Assembly: GCA_039105265.1 (NCBI GenBank)
Contig: JAPFFF010000024.1
Span: 496,001 to 560,000, forward strand
DNA: 64,000 bases
Source of the DNA: Tritrichomonas musculus
Lineage: Eukaryota > Parabasalia > Tritrichomonadida > Tritrichomonadidae
Direction: 5' to 3'
Position numbers and translations under genes: made by a program
In this document: in pieces, positions 1 through 8,737 of the stretch
Position numbering within the stretch: the stretch's first letter is position 1
Layout of the letters: each line of letters starts with the position of its first letter
The notes under the pieces: model-generated
The model's input: only the letters and a program-made list of their open reading frames with translations
Databases searched by the model: none
Told to the model about the DNA's origin: nothing

Positions 1-1
1 T

Positions 2-3000
2 TCATTTAAAGCTGGTGATGGAATATCAATCAGTAATGATGTCATATCTATTAATCAAAAATGGTTTGATATTAAAGATGCTGTTACTAATCCAGAAGGA
101 ACTCTTCAATTTCATAATGTGTCAACGGATTCATCAAAGAAAGATATTAGATTGTGTGTCATTGATGTTAAATATCCTAAACTCAAAACTTTATCAGGTT
201 CAGAAACCATTAATAAAAAGCTTGATACATCATTCTTTACTCAAAATTTAGGTATGAATCCAGATTATGAAATGAACTTTAATACATCAATTAAGCAAGA
301 ATCAATTTCTTCTAATCATACATCAGTTACTAATTCAGTTACTAATTCAGATGAACATGATTTATATTTATTAACAATAACAGATATACCTAATGATCTC
401 AATTTATCTTCACCAAATTCAGAGTTTTTACGTGTTCATTTACCATCGTATATTAAAGATCAACATGGTAAACCTATTGATTCAGTTGTTTGTAATGCTA
501 TCAGAAATGATTTGTACTCATGTGATATAGAAAGTTCTGGATTCAATGATGAAATTAATTCTACATTCATTAATGTTAATGAAGATATACCAATAGATAT
601 TGTTACATTTAATGCAGTAGGTTGTGATTTTGATATTAAACACATTGCTCAAGAATTAGATCCCCAAACATTAACTGTTGAAAATTATGAAGTAAGAGTT
701 TGTGATAAAGATAAGAAACCATTAGCTATATTCATTAGTGATGGAACAGGTAAGTTTGCAATTCATGGTTCAGATTTACCATCAGGAAGTGTTGATTTAC
801 CAAATTCAATATTTCATTACAATCATGAACAACATAAAGACTTATTCAAAGATGAAGTTAAAATTGAGTTTAGCATTGATGCTGACGCACCTGCATATAA
901 AACATATTCATTTATGAATTTCAAAAATAATAGTGGTAAACCTTCTTATTCAATTCCAATTATTAAAGAAATTAATGAACCTTCACCAGATCCTGAACCA
1001 GGTCATTATAAATCTAATGATTATCCTACAATATTTATGAAAACTACTGAAGGATGGGATGTTAACTTTAATGATATGATGGATCAATGGGGAAATGATA
1101 TACCATCTGAAATGTATCCACTAGCAACTATTTATGTTTGTAACAAAAATAACCCCAACAAGTTTTTAATAACATATAAAGTTGATCAAAAACAAATTGT
1201 TGATTATGATAGAGAAATATTTAATGAATCATGCTTTAATGGTCCAGTGTTTCATTACAATTATGAAAAGTATCATGAAGTGTTAGGAGAGACCTCTGGT
1301 CAGGGTGAAACCCATGAAATTTTATTTATATTTGGTTATAATCCTGTAATAAAACCAATAGTTACATATAACATTTACATAACATTTGAAAATAAGGACA
1401 ATTCATTGGTTTCAGCAATCCGAAGTGATAAACATAGTTCCTCAAATTCTAATTATTACACTGTTGAATATTCAGAAAATCATGAACAACCGGGTATTAT
1501 ATCAAGTAAGTCAATTGATCTCAAAAACTTACTCTTACGTGGTGAATTAATGATTGATATCATTTATGATAAAACAAATATCAAAACTGAAAATATTATT
1601 AAGTGCAAAGAATTAATTGCTGATAATGCATTTACATTATATCGTTCTCCATTAATATTCATTTATGAACCTGAAGATTTCGGTGTTGAACTCATTCATG
1701 GTATTAAATATTGGTACATTGATTTCGGATATAGTCATGATAGTGATAAATTTAAAGCATTACCTAATAATCAACCATTTGAATTCATTGATAACAAAAT
1801 ATTTGGTCTTCATTATAGTTTAAAGAAAGAATTAATCGTTACTGAAGGATCGTCCGAACGGGAACAAAGTTCCCTGAGGACTTCGTCCGAATCAAAATGG
1901 AATGGTGGAAATGTATTCTATCATGTTAAAGAAAACGCTGATTTGATTGACAAATATGATAAAGAAGATCCATTAATGAATAGTTTAATTATTAGTAATT
2001 GTGAACAGTTGACATTGACTTTACAGAAGAAATGGGGTCGTAAGGAACAAAGTTATGACCAAAGCCTTTCAGATATAATGACTCATAATCACACATTCAT
2101 GTTTGAAAATATTTCATTTGAATTCATTAGTGACTCAACAGGAGCAACATTAACTGATTTTTCAACTAATTCAGTTGATTCCTCATTACAAGACTTTAAT
2201 TATAATGATGACAGTTGTGGATTACTTAAATTTAAACTAAAATACAATAATACATCAGATGATACGAATATTGGTTATGGTCAAATGAAGATAACATTTA
2301 CTTCTCATGATGGTAATGAACATAAAGAATTTAACATTAAAGCATTTATTGGTAATGGTATTGATGGTCAAGCTGATCATGAAGTTATATTATTTAATGA
2401 TATATACATTTCAACATTAGAGCTGTCAATGTATGAAAGAATTAAAACAACTAATTATGATAACAATAAGTTACGTCTTTATTTACGTGAAGGATTCTTT
2501 TATCAAATTCCTGAAGGTGATATTAAATATGATAAAGGAACTAATCCATTTGGTTATTTATTTGATCAACAAGCATATGACATTATTCCTAAACCTGAGT
2601 CATGTTCATATCTTACAACTAATCATAATATCAGAACTGATGGTATTGTTATTGGATCAAACATAGAAACACATAGCTTTTTAATTAATGATTTAGGTAA
2701 TAATGTAACAATAATGAATAGTAGACTTGAAGATGTTGAAGAAAAAGAAGCGCAAGACCGTAATGATATTAATAAAATGCAACAAATTATTAGACAAGAA
2801 GAGAAATATGGTTGGACCAAATGGTTAAGTGTAGCATTAACGGGTGCTACATTAATTGGTATTGGATGGAAGGCTGGATCATGGTTATTTGAAAATTGTG
2901 GTACAAAATTCTTTAGACGAAGAACACCACAACCTGAGATAGAACATTTATCAGAAGAAACGGCTAGTTCAAATACTGCAGAAACAAATTCATCAATTGA

Positions 3001-4918
3001 ATCATTAACGTCTCGACCAGTTGAGCATGGATCAATGGCAGGAGGACCTATTCCAGCTATTAAAATTAATTCACAAGCAGATTATGAACAATCAATGAGA
3101 AATATTGATGACATGTATAAACGATTACATATTTATGATGAAGATGAAGGTGGAAATGAAAGTACTAACATTAATGAATACAAATACTTTGAATTATTTA
3201 CACATGCTAAGCCCATTAAATTTGATAATTTAACAATATTCAGAGGTGTTATGCGTATTGGTGATTTCATGAAAATTGGCAGAATTACTGATGATGATAA
3301 ACTTGATGCATTCATTTCAATCAGTCCTGGTACAGTATTTAGGTTTTATGATGATGATGGAAATGACATTATCATTAATGGATTTACAACTAATGATGAA
3401 CTAACATGGGATGCTAATCATGTTGTATTAGGTAATGTATTGAAGGATCATTTAAAGAACAATTATGTGAAACTTACGAATCTCCAGAATTATTTGAAGA
3501 AAGAAGACATATTATCAACTGAGAAAATAACTCAAGAATTATCAATCACTACATACTTCGTAAACGGAACAACCAATGATGAAGATAGAAGAACGAATAT
3601 CACAAATTTAAATGAAGATTTATGCAACATATTAAAGAAATCATCATTAATAGTAAAAGGTTCTTGCAATAATGAAGATATTTCAGGAGAATATTTGTAT
3701 GATAGTGAAGGCGCAGAATATTATTATTACATGAAAGATGAAAATACTTTGTCTATTTATTATCGCTATTACGCTGGATCATTCAGATATAATGATAACT
3801 ATAATGCCAATTTAGAATCAGTAAGTTATTCATACAAACCTGATATTTATGACGAATATTGTATTCCAAATATGAATTTCGTAAAAGATAATTATGCTTT
3901 GAAGAGTGAATTACCTGAACCAGTTGATTTAACACCATATTACACTAGTACCCAAGCTGATGAGATGTTCGTTGATGAAGATGAATTAGCATATGAATTA
4001 GATAAGTATGAGACCAAGGACGTGGCTGAAGGCAAATATGCATTGCAGTCGAATGCTGTTACAGATGAGCAGCTAATAAAAAGGTGTGCTATTGATTGCA
4101 GTCCAATTGAGGAGGGGTCCTCGGATATATCAATTCGTTATCTAAAACTTGTAGATAATGTGATTAAACTGGAATACATAGTAAGTGAATATGCACTATG
4201 TTGTGAAATAAGGGTGTTATTCCGTGATACAGATGGAAATCCCCATAACATAGTAATAGTATTACATCAGAGGACTGTGTATTTCGACAATTTCAAATTC
4301 CCACTATATTATGAAGGCACTGATGATATAACATCAAGTACACTTACATATAGCTTCCCAATATTTGGATATCCCTGGACAACTACTCAGGAATTATTAG
4401 ATGCTAGACAACTATATTCAAGACAAATCATGTCCCGAGAGTATTTAGCAACATTCAAGGCTGCTATTTACGGTGCACAATCCAACACAACCATCACCCA
4501 CTACTCTCCAATCGAGGAATCAATGAATTCAATAAATGATTTTGTAATTGGTGCACCAGTATATATGACAGGTAAGGTTTACAAATATGTCGATAGTTTA
4601 TGGGTTCAAAGCACTGAAAATGACACAACGGATTGCATATGTTCAGTAAAGACTAATGGCAGCTGGAATGAGTATGTTGGAATTTGTGTTAAGATTGATG
4701 AAGCTAATAAATGTGTAACATTTGCTTCAGGAGGTGATTATTTAGTTAAAGTTACTGATACGTCATGTTATGGAGTTGGTGATGAAGTTTTCATTGATGA
4801 AGGAGAATTGAAAACATTAACTGGTCAAACAGCTATTACATCAAAAATAAACAGAACAACGGTGGGGGTGATTACAGCAAAAATAAATGATAAAATGTTA
4901 GCTGTCTTCAAATCTTGA
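2..4918 (+). CDS. Giant fibre-like Polinton protein, 5' end outside window
   Basis: The reading frame is open from the first bases of the window, so the protein starts further left; at least 1638 residues are visible. The opening residues FKAGDGISISNDVIS resemble the glycine-rich repeats of phage tail fibres. Near window residue 1340 a segment with YALKSEL, YYTSTQADEMF and YALQSNAV again has the look of trimeric fibre shafts. A hydrophobic stretch around WLSVALTGATLIGIGW, at nucleotides about 2820-2880, could be a membrane or membrane-active helix, preceded by a short heptad-like region. The body is rich in Asn, Asp, Ser and Thr and has no enzyme motif I recognise. In an element that also encodes integrase and DNA polymerase, a surface or attachment role on a virus-like particle is plausible, but this is inference. 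Alternative: a large structural or adhesin protein unrelated to fibres. Confidence 0.75.
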   Translation, partial: SFKAGDGISISNDVISINQKWFDIKDAVTNPEGTLQFHNVSTDSSKKDIRLCVIDVKYPKLKTLSGSETINKKLDTSFFTQNLGMNPDYEMNFNTSIKQESISSNHTSVTNSVTNSDEHDLYLLTITDIPNDLNLSSPNSEFLRVHLPSYIKDQHGKPIDSVVCNAIRNDLYSCDIESSGFNDEINSTFINVNEDIPIDIVTFNAVGCDFDIKHIAQELDPQTLTVENYEVRVCDKDKKPLAIFISDGTGKFAIHGSDLPSGSVDLPNSIFHYNHEQHKDLFKDEVKIEFSIDADAPAYKTYSFMNFKNNSGKPSYSIPIIKEINEPSPDPEPGHYKSNDYPTIFMKTTEGWDVNFNDMMDQWGNDIPSEMYPLATIYVCNKNNPNKFLITYKVDQKQIVDYDREIFNESCFNGPVFHYNYEKYHEVLGETSGQGETHEILFIFGYNPVIKPIVTYNIYITFENKDNSLVSAIRSDKHSSSNSNYYTVEYSENHEQPGIISSKSIDLKNLLLRGELMIDIIYDKTNIKTENIIKCKELIADNAFTLYRSPLIFIYEPEDFGVELIHGIKYWYIDFGYSHDSDKFKALPNNQPFEFIDNKIFGLHYSLKKELIVTEGSSEREQSSLRTSSESKWNGGNVFYHVKENADLIDKYDKEDPLMNSLIISNCEQLTLTLQKKWGRKEQSYDQSLSDIMTHNHTFMFENISFEFISDSTGATLTDFSTNSVDSSLQDFNYNDDSCGLLKFKLKYNNTSDDTNIGYGQMKITFTSHDGNEHKEFNIKAFIGNGIDGQADHEVILFNDIYISTLELSMYERIKTTNYDNNKLRLYLREGFFYQIPEGDIKYDKGTNPFGYLFDQQAYDIIPKPESCSYLTTNHNIRTDGIVIGSNIETHSFLINDLGNNVTIMNSRLEDVEEKEAQDRNDINKMQQIIRQEEKYGWTKWLSVALTGATLIGIGWKAGSWLFENCGTKFFRRRTPQPEIEHLSEETASSNTAETNSSIESLTSRPVEHGSMAGGPIPAIKINSQADYEQSMRNIDDMYKRLHIYDEDEGGNESTNINEYKYFELFTHAKPIKFDNLTIFRGVMRIGDFMKIGRITDDDKLDAFISISPGTVFRFYDDDGNDIIINGFTTNDELTWDANHVVLGNVLKDHLKNNYVKLTNLQNYLKKEDILSTEKITQELSITTYFVNGTTNDEDRRTNITNLNEDLCNILKKSSLIVKGSCNNEDISGEYLYDSEGAEYYYYMKDENTLSIYYRYYAGSFRYNDNYNANLESVSYSYKPDIYDEYCIPNMNFVKDNYALKSELPEPVDLTPYYTSTQADEMFVDEDELAYELDKYETKDVAEGKYALQSNAVTDEQLIKRCAIDCSPIEEGSSDISIRYLKLVDNVIKLEYIVSEYALCCEIRVLFRDTDGNPHNIVIVLHQRTVYFDNFKFPLYYEGTDDITSSTLTYSFPIFGYPWTTTQELLDARQLYSRQIMSREYLATFKAAIYGAQSNTTITHYSPIEESMNSINDFVIGAPVYMTGKVYKYVDSLWVQSTENDTTDCICSVKTNGSWNEYVGICVKIDEANKCVTFASGGDYLVKVTDTSCYGVGDEVFIDEGELKTLTGQTAITSKINRTTVGVITAKINDKMLAVFKS

Positions 4919-4953
4919 AGGCTGGATCAAAAGATCCGTATTTAAAACATAAT

Positions 4954-5658
4954 TTAATACGTCATTTTCAAACTAATTCCATATTTAACAAATTGGCTAT
5001 AAACTTCATTGTAATCATATTTGAGTTCACTAGTTTTTCCGTCTTTAGTAATCAATATTTTTGAAACATAAATGATTTTGTTTGATTTTGTCGTGCATCC
5101 ACTACATCCGATATCTTCATTAAGTACTAAATCAACTTTTTCACAATCGGTTAATAACTTTATCATGTTCATTAATAACTTACTTTCACAAACAACGTAA
5201 GCATTTATTTTTAACGGGTTTGATTCATACATTTCAACTAACATTTGTAAAAATTGATTTTTCTTTTCTAAATCCTCAATTTCATTTCCGATATCTGCAA
5301 TACCTTTGTCTAGAATTAATGGGGAGTTGTTGCTTGTTTGAGGTTGAGATTGATAATTCGAATCCGTCGTTGTCGGAATATATAAAGTTTGACCAAGACC
5401 GTAGGTCGCGGAACGAAGATCCTCCTGTGACGTATCCATGGGTTGGTTCGCTTGAGTAAAATTTACGTTAGGGTTAAGAGGTTGAACATTAGGATATAAC
5501 GGAACGGAGCTATGCTCCTGAGGGCAGAATGCCCGAACTGTTTGAGGTCGAGGTTTAGCTGATGGTTTAATGTTAATGTTAACACTGGTTTGTTGCTCTT
5601 GCTTAATAGTATTATCAGTCTCACTGCTCAAAATTCTTGCTTGTCTTAATGCACACAT
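4954..5658 (-). CDS. Polinton protein of unknown function, 234 aa
   Basis: A 234-residue frame convergent with the fibre-like gene (35 bp gap). The N-terminal half is rich in Gln, Pro, Asn and Thr and looks disordered (for example PSAKPRPQTVRAF). The middle has a short coiled-coil-like helix around EIEDLEKKNQFLQMLVEMY. The C-terminal 90 residues alternate strands and helices and contain a CSGC pair. I do not recognise the family. Its place beside the fibre and the small hydrophobic ORF suggests a virion-side accessory or structural protein rather than a replication protein (inference). It diverges from the 78-residue gene that starts about 80 bp away on the other strand. Confidence 0.65.
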   Translation of the reverse strand: MCALRQARILSSETDNTIKQEQQTSVNINIKPSAKPRPQTVRAFCPQEHSSVPLYPNVQPLNPNVNFTQANQPMDTSQEDLRSATYGLGQTLYIPTTTDSNYQSQPQTSNNSPLILDKGIADIGNEIEDLEKKNQFLQMLVEMYESNPLKINAYVVCESKLLMNMIKLLTDCEKVDLVLNEDIGCSGCTTKSNKIIYVSKILITKDGKTSELKYDYNEVYSQFVKYGISLKMTY

Positions 5659-5736
5659 TTATTTTTAAATAAAAATATTACTTCATCAATTTTATTTTTA
5701 ATTCAAATTAAAGGTTTCAATTCGAGAACTTCATTT

Positions 5737-5973
5737 ATGGCTTTTGGTAGTTGGTTTAAAAAGTTGGCAGGTAAAGTTAAATCATTTGCTAAAGATTTTA
5801 GTGATGGCTTCAAATTTGGATGGAATAAAACAAAATCAATAATGGAAAAGTTACCTGTTGTTGGTAATGTTGCAAAAATATTACCTAAATTTGATAATTC
5901 AAATAATCCAGCGTTGGAGTATTTCGGTAGTGACGGATATTACGATAGAAATGTTAAAGATAAAGGTTCTTAA
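5737..5973 (+). CDS. Small amphipathic Polinton protein, 78 aa
   Basis: The ATG is preceded by a short AT-rich leader and the frame has good coding composition. The protein opens with an amphipathic, Lys- and Phe-rich helix (MAFGSWFKKLAGKVKSFAK) and has a second hydrophobic segment (LPVVGNVAKILPKF). Small membrane-active proteins with this look occur in capsid-bearing elements, where they help particles cross membranes; applying that here is inference from composition and neighbours only. It overlaps the converging 76-residue ORF by 20 bp at its 3' end. It could also be a minor core protein. Confidence 0.55.
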   Translation: MAFGSWFKKLAGKVKSFAKDFSDGFKFGWNKTKSIMEKLPVVGNVAKILPKFDNSNNPALEYFGSDGYYDRNVKDKGS

Positions 5974-6184
5974 CAGCTCTGTTTAATAATTGTCTTACTT
6001 TCATACATTGATCATATTTATTTTGAATTCTTCGACGACTAAGTTTTCCTTTCTCCGTTGTTGGTTCAGGTTGACTTAATACTTTTCTATAATATTGAAG
6101 ACGTGAATTTATGAGTTTCAGTGTTGGAGTAGCAAATGTTTTACGTTCATGACGTTGTTTAAGGGGTGGTAATGTTTGAGACAT
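5954..6184 (-). CDS. Small basic Polinton protein, 76 aa
   Basis: A short Lys/Arg-rich frame (net strongly positive; KGKLSRRRIQNKYDQCMK) predicted to be mostly helical. It lies between the amphipathic small protein and the integrase, converging on the former with a 20-bp overlap and diverging from the integrase start about 105 bp away. A DNA-binding or condensing role would suit the charge, but nothing in the sequence names a family. The compact arrangement and an open frame of this length in AT-rich DNA support it as a real gene. Confidence 0.5.
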   Translation of the reverse strand: MSQTLPPLKQRHERKTFATPTLKLINSRLQYYRKVLSQPEPTTEKGKLSRRRIQNKYDQCMKVRQLLNRAVKNLYL

Positions 6185-6289
6185 ATTTTTATTATGAGAT
6201 AAAAAATTTAATTTATGAAAAATAAACTAAATAATTATTTTTGCATTCATGAAATCATCAAATATCTTTAATTTAATTTATTTTAAAAC

Positions 6290-7930
6290 ATGACTGAAAC
6301 ATTATTTAATAACACAGATGGAATAATTTCATATGTGACAAGTAAGATAAAAAAGTATGAACCGAATAAATTTGAGGAACAAGTGAAATATTATATAAAT
6401 CATTATTGTGAAAAATATTTGAAAGTGAAAATTCCAGCTCAACATATAAACAATTTCTATATAATTCATTACTTAACCATTCGTGATATAGTAAAGGATG
6501 AAGAACATAGACGTAAAGTAGAAAAGGAACATAAACGAATGGCAGATTATGAAGAAGCAGTGAGAATAGCAAGAGAGGATTTAATGAGTAAAGTATATAA
6601 AAACCAAAATGAAACTAGGGAAAGTGCGGCATATGATTTAAAATCATTTCGACCATTACTTGAAGAAGACAAACGGAAAATATATTTGGAGTATAAGAAA
6701 GCATGGGATGAAGCACACCCAAAGAAAGAAAAGCCCAAAAAACCTAAGGAGAAATCATTTAAGGAAAGGTTGGATGAATACGTAGTTTTACATAATGGAG
6801 ATAATGAACTTTTAACATTTGAGGATTTTGAAAAGTTGACAGCAGGATGGAAGAAGAGAGGTAAAAAATCTTTAGAATCATGGTATAAAGAATATCAGGA
6901 TAAATATTTTCAACAACCAGGGGCAACGATAGAAATACCAAATGTAGAATTAACGGGATTGTTTGGATTTAAAGGTAAAGATAAAATTAAAGCTTTAAAA
7001 CTACTTAATCCAGAACTGAAAGAAGAAAAGGGAAAAATACCTTCATCATTTCCATTAAAAGAAAATATAAAACGTTTTCAATTACATAGAGTTGCAGAAA
7101 GAAACACATGGATGATTGATTTAATGGAAATATATATTAAGAAAAAACAACCGTTAAAATATTTAATTGCAATTAATGTGAACACTAAATATTTATATGC
7201 ACAAATTTTGAATGTGATGCTTTCAAAAACAGAATTTAGTAAAGATGAATTAAAAGCGACAATGTCATATTTACGAGCATTACAAAAATTAATTGATAAA
7301 GGAATGAAGGTGGAACATTTAATCGGTGATGGTGAAGGTGCGTTTAATTCAAAGTTGGCGTGGGAATCATTTTATAATTCACGAGGAATTGATTTTAAAC
7401 CAGTAGCTAGACAACCTAAAGGCGCTTATCCTGATTTTATGAAATATGAACAGAAGAAAGCAAAGAAAACAGAACCTTTACATTCAAGTTTAGGAATTGT
7501 TGATAGAGTAATTAGAACCATTAGAGATATGGCGTATAATATGAATATTGGTGTAATAACTCCTGAAGTAATGGATGAAATCGTAAATCAATACAATAAC
7601 GCACCACATAGAGGATTAAGTAAATGGGCAGGATTTAGTGTAACACCAAAAATGGTAAATGATGACCCAGAACTTGAAAATTACATTGTGAGGAGAATAT
7701 TACAAGCTAATTGGGAAATTAAAAATAACGTTGAATTTAATATTAATGATGGCGTAAATGTTAAAGTTTATAATATGACTGATAACAAAATGAAAAGAAG
7801 ATCAGTAATAAGACCAGGAGAGTTTAAAGTTATTGGTAAAAAGAATGGATTATATGAAGTTGAAGGAAAACTTAATGGTGTAAGTGGTGAACCTCAATTA
7901 TTACCAAGATATTTATTAGATCCTATTTAA
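6290..7930 (+). CDS. Polinton integrase (retroviral-type, c-integrase)
   Basis: This 546-residue protein has the layout of Polinton integrases: a helical Lys-rich N-terminal half (about 1-240), a central RNase-H-fold core and a small C-terminal beta domain ending PRYLLDPI. In the core the first acidic motif is MIDLMEIY (about residue 279), followed by the strand KYLIAINVNTKYLYAQIL, and the second is IGDGEGAFNS (about 345). A helix with VDRVIRTIRDMAYN follows, then YNNAPHRGLSKWAGFSVTPKMV, the equivalent of the YNxxPHxxLxxxTP signature of retrovirus-like integrases. The enzyme inserts linear element DNA into the host genome by strand transfer at its ends. The stop overlaps the stop of the convergent nuclease gene by 4 bp. 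Confidence 0.9.
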   Translation: MTETLFNNTDGIISYVTSKIKKYEPNKFEEQVKYYINHYCEKYLKVKIPAQHINNFYIIHYLTIRDIVKDEEHRRKVEKEHKRMADYEEAVRIAREDLMSKVYKNQNETRESAAYDLKSFRPLLEEDKRKIYLEYKKAWDEAHPKKEKPKKPKEKSFKERLDEYVVLHNGDNELLTFEDFEKLTAGWKKRGKKSLESWYKEYQDKYFQQPGATIEIPNVELTGLFGFKGKDKIKALKLLNPELKEEKGKIPSSFPLKENIKRFQLHRVAERNTWMIDLMEIYIKKKQPLKYLIAINVNTKYLYAQILNVMLSKTEFSKDELKATMSYLRALQKLIDKGMKVEHLIGDGEGAFNSKLAWESFYNSRGIDFKPVARQPKGAYPDFMKYEQKKAKKTEPLHSSLGIVDRVIRTIRDMAYNMNIGVITPEVMDEIVNQYNNAPHRGLSKWAGFSVTPKMVNDDPELENYIVRRILQANWEIKNNVEFNINDGVNVKVYNMTDNKMKRRSVIRPGEFKVIGKKNGLYEVEGKLNGVSGEPQLLPRYLLDPI

Positions 7931-8688
7931 AGAACATCATCTCTATATTTACCATTATATTGCTTGTACATTTTGCCATATTGAAATATATAAATGTCAT
8001 TATCAGCATCTAGAACTTGACACAACACATCTTCGAAATCATTTTTATTAACATATTTATCAATTCGTAAGAGTTTTAATTTGTGTTTTTCGCAATATTC
8101 ATTTTTAAGTTTGCCGTTTATTCTTTGGTCTTCATATTCTAAATGTGTTCTATCATCAAGTTCAACCAGTAAATCAAACTCAGGAATGTAAAAGTCAAAT
8201 CTTAATTTATAATTTTTAGAACTTTTTAAATCATCAAATGATTTTTGAGTAATAAATGAAATGTTATTTTCTTCTAAATATTCACGGAATCGTTGTTCAT
8301 TATCATTTATAAATAAATGAGGTCTTGCATTATGATGTATCCAATCATCTAAAGTTACCCAATAAAATGAATTTTGATATTTATATTTAAATCTTTTCTT
8401 GGTATTTCTATATTCATCAACGAGTTCACAACTGTCTTTTTGTAATAATTCATTAACTGATTCATTAGTCCATTTTTTATGTTGTTTAGTGTTACGATTA
8501 CCACCAGATAAATGAGGTCTTGATGGTCTGGTTTTATTTATCCAATCACTCCAACGCACCGAATATTCATTACCTTCATATAAATATTTAATGCGTAAAT
8601 CTCCACGTTTATATTCTTCAATTAATTCACAATTTTCTTTTTTCATTGCATCAGAAACTAATTTAGTGTTCCACCTTGTCCTTGTCAT
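7927..8688 (-). CDS. PD-(D/E)XK (Vsr/DUF559-like) nuclease with doubled DNA-binding repeat
   Basis: Residues about 1-125 hold two copies of a 55-60 residue unit: each begins with a basic W-containing helix (WNTKLVSDAM, WTNESVNELL), continues CELIEEY or CELVDEY, has an aromatic core with a W (WSDWI, LDDWI) and ends RPHL. The C-terminal domain contains LRFDFYIPEFDLLVELDD followed by a Lys/Arg-rich helix and LKLLRIDKY, which matches the core of Vsr-like and DUF559-like nucleases. Such proteins commonly act as homing-type or repair endonucleases, the tandem units contacting DNA. Its role in the element is unknown; spread, DNA processing or gene conversion are possible. It is encoded tail-to-tail with the integrase and just downstream of the polymerase, in the same direction. 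Confidence 0.7.
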   Translation of the reverse strand: MTRTRWNTKLVSDAMKKENCELIEEYKRGDLRIKYLYEGNEYSVRWSDWINKTRPSRPHLSGGNRNTKQHKKWTNESVNELLQKDSCELVDEYRNTKKRFKYKYQNSFYWVTLDDWIHHNARPHLFINDNEQRFREYLEENNISFITQKSFDDLKSSKNYKLRFDFYIPEFDLLVELDDRTHLEYEDQRINGKLKNEYCEKHKLKLLRIDKYVNKNDFEDVLCQVLDADNDIYIFQYGKMYKQYNGKYRDDVL

Positions 8689-8737
8689 GTCCTTTTATTA
8701 AATGATAAAAATAAAAATAATTTTTAAATTAAGTTAA

